9,401 nucleotides of DNA from JADFRD01 sp964491015. GTDB lineage: Bacteria > Fidelibacterota > Marinisomatia > Marinisomatales > TCS55. Shown here piece by piece: positions 4,766 through 9,401 of the stretch. A program made the position numbers and the translations under genes. Under the pieces are notes generated by a model. It made no database searches and was not told the origin of the DNA. It saw nothing but the letters and a program-made list of their open reading frames with translations. The first letter of the stretch is position 1. The number at the start of each line of letters is the position of its first letter. The stretch spans positions 1 to 9,401 of the forward strand of contig CAZBEY010000070.1 of NCBI GenBank assembly GCA_964491015.1, read 5' to 3'.

Positions 4766-7700
4766 ATGATTGAAAAAATTATAGAATGGTCCATCAATAA
4801 TCGCTTTTTAGTGATATTAGCTACCGTTTTTATTATCCTAGGCGGGACTATTGCTCTGCTCACGACTCCACTCGACGCGATACCTGATTTAAGTGATGTC
4901 CAAGTCATTATTCAAACCAATTATCCTGGGCAAGCTCCCCAGGTTGTGGAAGATCAAATTACGTATCCACTAACTACAGCCATGTTATCCGTTCCGTATG
5001 CAAAAGTGGTGCGGGGGTATTCCTTTTTTGGTATTTCCTTCGTTTATATCATTTTTGAGGATGGAACGGATATTTACTGGGCTCGGAGCCGTGTGCTGGA
5101 ATATCTGAATTTTGTTTCCGGGCGTTTACCTGGCGGCGTGACACCGCAGTTAGGTCCCGATGCTACCGGAGTCGGTTGGGTTTACGAATATTCAGTTGAA
5201 TCTGATAATCATGATTTACAGGAATTGAGGTCTATCCAGGACTTTTATCTGCGGTATGAATTAATGTCTGTACCGGGTGTATCTGAAGTCGCCAGTATTG
5301 GGGGATACGTCAAGCAGTACCAGGTTGAAGTAGACCCTAATAAGCTTCTGGCTTACAACCTGCCACTGAACAAGATTAAAATGGCCATTAAACGGAGTAA
5401 TAACGATGTTGGCGGTCGTTTGATTGAAATGGCTGAAACGGAATTTATGGTCCGGGGATTGGGTTATATTCAATCCATTGGTGATTTGGAGGTCATTCCC
5501 TTAGGAGTGGACCAAAACGGAACACCTATATTATTAAAAAATGTTGCCAATATTCACCTAGGCCCTGAGTTGAGAAGAGGATTAGCGGAACGGGACGGAA
5601 TAGGAGAAACTGTTGGCGGTGTGATCGTCATGCGCTACGGTGAAAACGCCCTAGAAGTTATTCATAAAGTGCAGGAAAAACTGGAAGACCTGAAAACTGG
5701 ACTTCCGGAAGGTGTGACGATCAGGCCGGCGTATGATCGATCATTATTAATCGAAAGGGCCATTGAAAATTTAAAACATAAACTTTTGGAAGAATCTATT
5801 GTTGTTGCTCTGGTTTGTATCATTTTCCTCCTTCACTTCCGAAGTTCTTTGGTAGCTATATTTACGCTTCCAGTCGGAATTTTAATGGCATTTCTGGTGA
5901 TGCGTTACCAAGGAATCAATGCCAATATTATGTCGTTGGGAGGAATTGCTATCGCCATTGGCGCTATGGTAGATGCGGCTATTGTCATGATTGAAAACGC
6001 CCATAAGCATATTGAGAGATCCGATGGAAAAGAGAGCCATTGGAAGTTGATTTTAGATGCGTCTAAAGAAGTAGGGCCAGCTTTATTTTATTCTCTTTTG
6101 ATCATTACCGTTTCGTTTCTGCCTGTTTTCACTCTGCAGGCGCAAGAGGGACGCTTGTTTAGACCTTTGGCATTTACGAAGACCTATTCCATGGCTGCTT
6201 CAGCTCTGTTAGCGATTACGATTGTACCAATAATGATGGGGTATTTTGTACGTGGAAAAATTTTACCGGAAGAAAAAAATCCCATTAACAAATTCCTGAT
6301 CAAAATATATCGTCCTGTCATACAAAAAGTGCTTCAATTCAAAAAAACAACTTTGCTGATTGGATTTGTAGCTCTTGTTGTTTCCATTTATCCTCTTCAG
6401 CATATTGGTTCTGAATTTATGCCGCCATTGAATGAGGGCGATTTGCTTTACATGCCGACGACGGATCCGGGTATATCCATTACCAAAGCTCGGGAATTGC
6501 TTCAGCAGACAGACAGGATTATAAAAACATTTCCAGAAGTAGAACAGGTGTTTGGTAAAATTGGTAGAGCGGAAACGGCCACGGACCCTGCTCCGTTGAG
6601 CATGATTGAAACTACCATTACAATGAAGCCAATTGAACTCTGGCCGGAAAGGGTTACCGAAGATCGCTTTTACAGTTCATGGGATCTTCCTCATTTTCTG
6701 AAAACTCCCCTGGGTAAACTCTGGCCGGAACACAGACACGTCACCATTGAAGAACTTACCACCGAGTTGAATAATTCTATTCAATTCCCCGGTGTAACCA
6801 ATGCCTGGACCATGCCGATTAAAACCAGAATTGACATGCTGAGTACAGGGATTAAAACACCCGTTGGTATTAAAATCATGGGAACGAATCTGGATACCCT
6901 GAATACTCTGGGAGGACAAATACAAGCGGTGGTTCAGAAAATTCCCGGAACTCTCAGTGCTTATGCCGACAAAGTAACCGGCGGCAATTTTCTTGATTTT
7001 GAAATCGACAGGGAAGAAGCAGCTCGTTACGGACTAACTATTGGGGACATTCAGGACATTATCCAATCGGCCATTGGTGGGATGAATGTGACCTACACGG
7101 TTGAAGGATTGGAGCGTTATCCCGTCAATGTTCGGTATAGTCGGGAATTGCGGGACAGTATTGAAAAATTGAAGCGAATCATTATTCCAACTCCGGTGGG
7201 CGCCCAAATACCCATTACTCAGGTGGCTGATATTTTTATCAGAAAAGGGGCGCCTGTTGTCAAGAGTGAAAATGCCAGAATGACTGGGTGGATTTATGTG
7301 GATTTAGCTGGAATTGACGTAGGAACCTACGTGAAAAAAGCAAAAAAGGTATTGGCAAAAGAGATTCGGATTCCATCCGGATACTCCCTGGTTTGGAGCG
7401 GACAGTTTGAATACATGGAAAGAGCGAATAAGAGACTAAAGATTGTAGTTCCAATCACCTTAGTCATTATTTTCTTACTCCTATATTTCAACTTTAATAA
7501 TGTGACGGAGAGTATTATTGTCATGTTGTCTCTGCCATTTGCGCTGGTGGGAGGAATATGGTTTATGTATTTCCTCGGATACAATATGAGTGTGGCTGTC
7601 GGCGTTGGTTTTATTGCTCTGGCGGGGGTGGCGGCAGAAACAGGAGTGATTATGTTGATTTATTTAGATCACTCTTATTTCGATCGCAAAAACAGGGGAG

Positions 7701-7981
7701 AAATGACTTCATTGAGCGCACTGTACGATGCAGTCATGGAAGGAGCTGTAGATAGAGTCCGACCAAAAATGATGACTGTTACAGCAATTATGGCCGGGTT
7801 GATTCCTATTCTTTGGGGAACGGGAACCGGATCCCAGGTGATGAAGCGTATCGCTGCACCAATGGTCGGTGGAATGGTCACATCCACTGTACTTACACTG
7901 GTAGTGATACCCGCCATTTATTATATATGGCGATCCTATGAAATTGAACACAAGGAGAAAGAATCCTATGAAAGAAATTAA
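4766..7981 (+). CDS. cusA: CusA-type Cu+/Ag+ efflux RND pump
   Basis: This 1071-aa inner-membrane proton/metal antiporter is full length for the family. The TM4 signature GAMVDAAIVMIENAHK (399-414) is that of the monovalent-metal (HME4, Cu/Ag) class. Asp403, Glu958 (AGVAAETG) and Lys1001 (RVRPKMMT) correspond to the CusA proton-relay residues. The three-Met binding site is present as Met563 (LLYMPTTDPG), Met613 (PLSMIETT) and Met690 (RIDMLSTGIKTP). Further Met residues at membrane positions (389, 401, 408, 1026) fit a methionine relay. The spacing Met613 to Met690 is 77 residues, against about 49 in E. coli CusA, because of an insertion around 626-668. The ATG is preceded by GAGGA (4756-4760). 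The gene lies 20 bp after cusB, and its 3' end overlaps the P-II gene by 14 bp. Confidence 0.96.
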   Translation: MIEKIIEWSINNRFLVILATVFIILGGTIALLTTPLDAIPDLSDVQVIIQTNYPGQAPQVVEDQITYPLTTAMLSVPYAKVVRGYSFFGISFVYIIFEDGTDIYWARSRVLEYLNFVSGRLPGGVTPQLGPDATGVGWVYEYSVESDNHDLQELRSIQDFYLRYELMSVPGVSEVASIGGYVKQYQVEVDPNKLLAYNLPLNKIKMAIKRSNNDVGGRLIEMAETEFMVRGLGYIQSIGDLEVIPLGVDQNGTPILLKNVANIHLGPELRRGLAERDGIGETVGGVIVMRYGENALEVIHKVQEKLEDLKTGLPEGVTIRPAYDRSLLIERAIENLKHKLLEESIVVALVCIIFLLHFRSSLVAIFTLPVGILMAFLVMRYQGINANIMSLGGIAIAIGAMVDAAIVMIENAHKHIERSDGKESHWKLILDASKEVGPALFYSLLIITVSFLPVFTLQAQEGRLFRPLAFTKTYSMAASALLAITIVPIMMGYFVRGKILPEEKNPINKFLIKIYRPVIQKVLQFKKTTLLIGFVALVVSIYPLQHIGSEFMPPLNEGDLLYMPTTDPGISITKARELLQQTDRIIKTFPEVEQVFGKIGRAETATDPAPLSMIETTITMKPIELWPERVTEDRFYSSWDLPHFLKTPLGKLWPEHRHVTIEELTTELNNSIQFPGVTNAWTMPIKTRIDMLSTGIKTPVGIKIMGTNLDTLNTLGGQIQAVVQKIPGTLSAYADKVTGGNFLDFEIDREEAARYGLTIGDIQDIIQSAIGGMNVTYTVEGLERYPVNVRYSRELRDSIEKLKRIIIPTPVGAQIPITQVADIFIRKGAPVVKSENARMTGWIYVDLAGIDVGTYVKKAKKVLAKEIRIPSGYSLVWSGQFEYMERANKRLKIVVPITLVIIFLLLYFNFNNVTESIIVMLSLPFALVGGIWFMYFLGYNMSVAVGVGFIALAGVAAETGVIMLIYLDHSYFDRKNRGEMTSLSALYDAVMEGAVDRVRPKMMTVTAIMAGLIPILWGTGTGSQVMKRIAAPMVGGMVTSTVLTLVVIPAIYYIWRSYEIEHKEKESYERN

Positions 7982-8309
7982 AGCCTATATCCGATGCGCA
8001 AAAGTAGATGAAGTCATTTCATCTTTAAAAGAAACAGGGGTCGAAAATATGACCGTGATTGATGTGATGGCTTTGGGGAAAGGAATGTTTGATCCGGAGC
8101 ATTATAAATATTCGATAGAATGTGTTGAAAAATATTCCAAAATTGCTAAAATAGAAATTATTTCCAATGATAATGATTCTGCTAAAATCGTGGAAGTAAT
8201 ACGATCCTCTGCTTATTCCGGTGAAAGGGGGGATGGATTAATAATTGTGAGTCAGATTGATCATGCAATTAAAATCAGAACCGGGGAAGAAGGAATAGGT
8301 GCTGTTTAA
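7968..8309 (+). CDS. P-II-like signalling protein linked to metal efflux
   Basis: This 113-aa protein has the full P-II (GlnB/GlnK) fold pattern: MKEIKAYIRCAKVDEVISSL at the start, GMTV-like ENMTVIDVMALGKG (26-39), the T-loop region (about 37-55), the B-loop SGERGDGLIIV (84-94) and the C-terminal IKIRTGEEG (101-109). Aligned by eye with GlnB, the uridylylated Tyr51 and the 2-oxoglutarate/Mg-contacting Gln39 are absent (Gly39 here), and Lys90 is Leu91. Classical nitrogen signalling is therefore unlikely. A divergent P-II group encoded beside heavy-metal RND pumps (called PII-NG) has been described, and this fits. It probably senses nucleotide or metal state and affects the pump; that role is inferred. 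ATG 7968 is preferred over the in-frame ATG 7938 because AAGGAG (7952-7957) precedes it and the P-II N-terminus starts there. It overlaps cusA by 14 bp. Confidence 0.85.
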   Translation: MKEIKAYIRCAKVDEVISSLKETGVENMTVIDVMALGKGMFDPEHYKYSIECVEKYSKIAKIEIISNDNDSAKIVEVIRSSAYSGERGDGLIIVSQIDHAIKIRTGEEGIGAV

Positions 8310-8353
8310 ACTGTGTTGAAACAAAAATCTAGGAAATTAAAGGATTATAATGA

Positions 8354-8911
8354 ATGAGTAAATTAGCCGCCATAATCAATATTGGGATTTTAGAAATGGT
8401 TTTAGGACAAAATACGGTCATGATTCCAGACACAATGGGTGGAAATGTATTTAATCTCACTCTTCAGAACGGTACCTATCAATTTTATGATGGCCTCATT
8501 ACAGAAACTATGGGTGTGAATGGAGAGATTCTGGGTCCAACTTTGATCTTTAAGCAGGGGGAGTAAGTGGATATTTATGTAAATAACCAATTGGGAGCAT
8601 CCGCTACCATGCATTGGCAGGGAGTGCATGTATCCGCAGAAAACGATGGAGGACCTCATACGGTGATAGAATCAAATGATATTTGGAATCCCCACTTCAC
8701 TGTAATGGATAATGCAGGGACTTATTGGTACCACCCTCATTTACACCAAAATACGAATCTTCATGTCTCAAAAGGAATTGCTGGTTTTATTATTGTCAGA
8801 GACAACGAAGAAGCTGCTCTTAACATACCATCAAATTCAGATTCTGCTGTGATGGTAAATGCTACAGTTAATGCTCAAACTCGAGTCGTCACAATAAAAA
8901 AGAAAGGATAA
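8354..8911 (+). pseudogene. Decayed multicopper oxidase (in-frame stop, truncated)
   Basis: The single reading frame encodes the first cupredoxin domain of a multicopper oxidase (LTLQNGTYQFYDG, GEILGPTLIFKQGE, then VDIYVNNQLG, VSAENDGGPHTVIE, WYHPHLH, VSKGIAGFIIVRD). TAA at 8564-8566 stands where one residue, usually aromatic, is expected between GE and VDI, so a TAT/TAC to TAA change is likely. In the first copper motif HWHG the second His is Gln (HWQG, CAG at 8618-8620). The second motif HPH is kept. After EEAALNIP (to 8830) the sequence changes to an unrelated short tail and stops at codon 185. The family is usually about 450 residues or more, with further copper ligands near the C-terminus, which are absent here. 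The N-terminus is a poor signal peptide. The ancestral role was probably oxidation of Cu+. Confidence 0.82.
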
Positions 8912-8915
8912 TACA

Positions 8916-9401
8916 ATGATAAAACAAAGAAATAGATTAATAATCCTTGGATTTGGATTGTTAGTTAGCATTGGACATGCTCAGATGAACCATATGAATC
9001 ATGACCAGATGCCGGATTCAACTATGAAAAAGAATATGAATAACCATGATTCAACGGATATGAGAGATCGTGACTCCATGAAGATGGAAGGCCATGATTC
9101 AATGAAAATGCATGACCATAAAGCCATGGAAATGAAACAGGGGATGGAAAAAGAAAAAGGAACAGAAAAAGCTCTCTATTATACTTGCTCAATGGAAAGT
9201 CATAAACATGTTCGCAGCTCCGAACCGGGAAAATGTCCAGAGTGCGGAATGAATTTGGTGAAAGTGGTGGAAGTAGATGAAAGAGAAGCAGACTTTTTTG
9301 GTTGTCCCATACCCGGTCATCAACATATTCGCAGTGATGAACCAGGCAAATGTCCTGAAGACGGTATGTTACTCCTGCCCATGAAATTGAAAAAGTCTTA
9401 A
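8916..9401 (+). CDS. Exported His/Met-rich protein with tandem heavy-metal-binding domains
   Basis: This 161-aa protein has a signal peptide (about residues 1-23, ending GHAQ). A His/Met/Asp-rich segment follows (about 24-80, with many DSMKM- and NHM-like units), suited to binding Cu+/Ag+. Two metal-binding motifs close the protein: YYTCSMESH ... CPECGM (88-112) and FFGCPIPGH ... CPEDGM (127-151). In the second, one Cys of CPxCGM is Asp (149), so it is probably weaker. The order and the 39-residue spacing between equivalent Cys residues are the same as in the CusB tail. It probably acts as a periplasmic metal buffer or chaperone, the place CusF holds in E. coli, although it is not a CusF homologue. 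AAAGGA (8903-8908) precedes the ATG. The gene starts 4 bp after the oxidase pseudogene, and its TAA is the last codon of the window. Confidence 0.82.
   Translation: MIKQRNRLIILGFGLLVSIGHAQMNHMNHDQMPDSTMKKNMNNHDSTDMRDRDSMKMEGHDSMKMHDHKAMEMKQGMEKEKGTEKALYYTCSMESHKHVRSSEPGKCPECGMNLVKVVEVDEREADFFGCPIPGHQHIRSDEPGKCPEDGMLLLPMKLKKS

Noticed and set aside
8564..8566. Programmed readthrough or selenocysteine/pyrrolysine at the oxidase stop
   Set aside because: The codon is TAA, not TGA or TAG. The gene also has a lost copper ligand and a missing C-terminus, so simple decay explains it better.
8567..8911. Separate gene starting at GTG 8567
   Set aside because: The GTG encodes the Val that continues the oxidase frame directly after the stop. 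The sequence starts in the middle of a cupredoxin domain, without a signal peptide.
8916..9401. CusF-type chaperone
   Set aside because: No CusF beta-barrel pattern or its His/Met/Trp site is visible. The protein is a His/Met-rich linker followed by two Cys-type motifs.

Overview
The window looks like an AT-rich, Gram-negative bacterial chromosome. It has outer-membrane efflux, periplasmic and lipoprotein-type components, some TTG starts and clear AGGAG-type ribosome binding sites. Protein style (CusB carrying heavy-metal-binding repeats, CusA of the Cu/Ag class, a P-II gene after CusA) suggests a member of the Bacteroidota/FCB or Neomarinimicrobiota-like groups. That placement is an inference from style only.

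Left part (1 to about 1120): the last eight codons of an upstream gene are followed by a hairpin-forming repeat. Next comes a type II toxin-antitoxin pair (Phd/YefM antitoxin, RelE-like toxin) with its own promoter and a palindromic operator. After the toxin lies an open-frame remnant ending in almost the same eight codons, followed by a second copy of the hairpin repeat. The two repeat copies are exactly 850 bp apart and match at 93 of 110 positions without gaps. The toxin-antitoxin module therefore sits between two diverged copies of the same gene tail.

Middle (1125 to 8309): a copper/silver-type efflux gene cluster, all on the + strand. In order it has a small exported Cys/Met-rich protein, a TolC/CusC-type outer-membrane channel, a CusB-type periplasmic adaptor, a CusA-type RND pump and a divergent P-II-like protein. 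CusB has a Cys-type metal-binding motif and a CusB-type Met motif at its N-terminus, plus a His/Met-rich tail and two more Cys-type motifs at its C-terminus. The cusC-cusB-cusA-PII genes are tightly packed (1-bp gap, 20-bp gap, 14-bp overlap), which indicates co-transcription.

Right part (8354 to 9401): a decayed multicopper oxidase with an in-frame stop, a lost copper-ligand His and most of the protein missing. It is followed at once by a small exported His/Met-rich protein with tandem metal-binding motifs in the same arrangement as the CusB tail.

Together the cluster would collect Cu+/Ag+ in the periplasm (His/Met-rich protein, CusB tails), pass it to CusA and export it through the CusC channel. 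The P-II-like protein is a possible cytosolic sensor. The oxidase that would convert Cu+ to Cu2+ appears lost. No metal-responsive DNA-binding regulator or two-component system is visible in the window.
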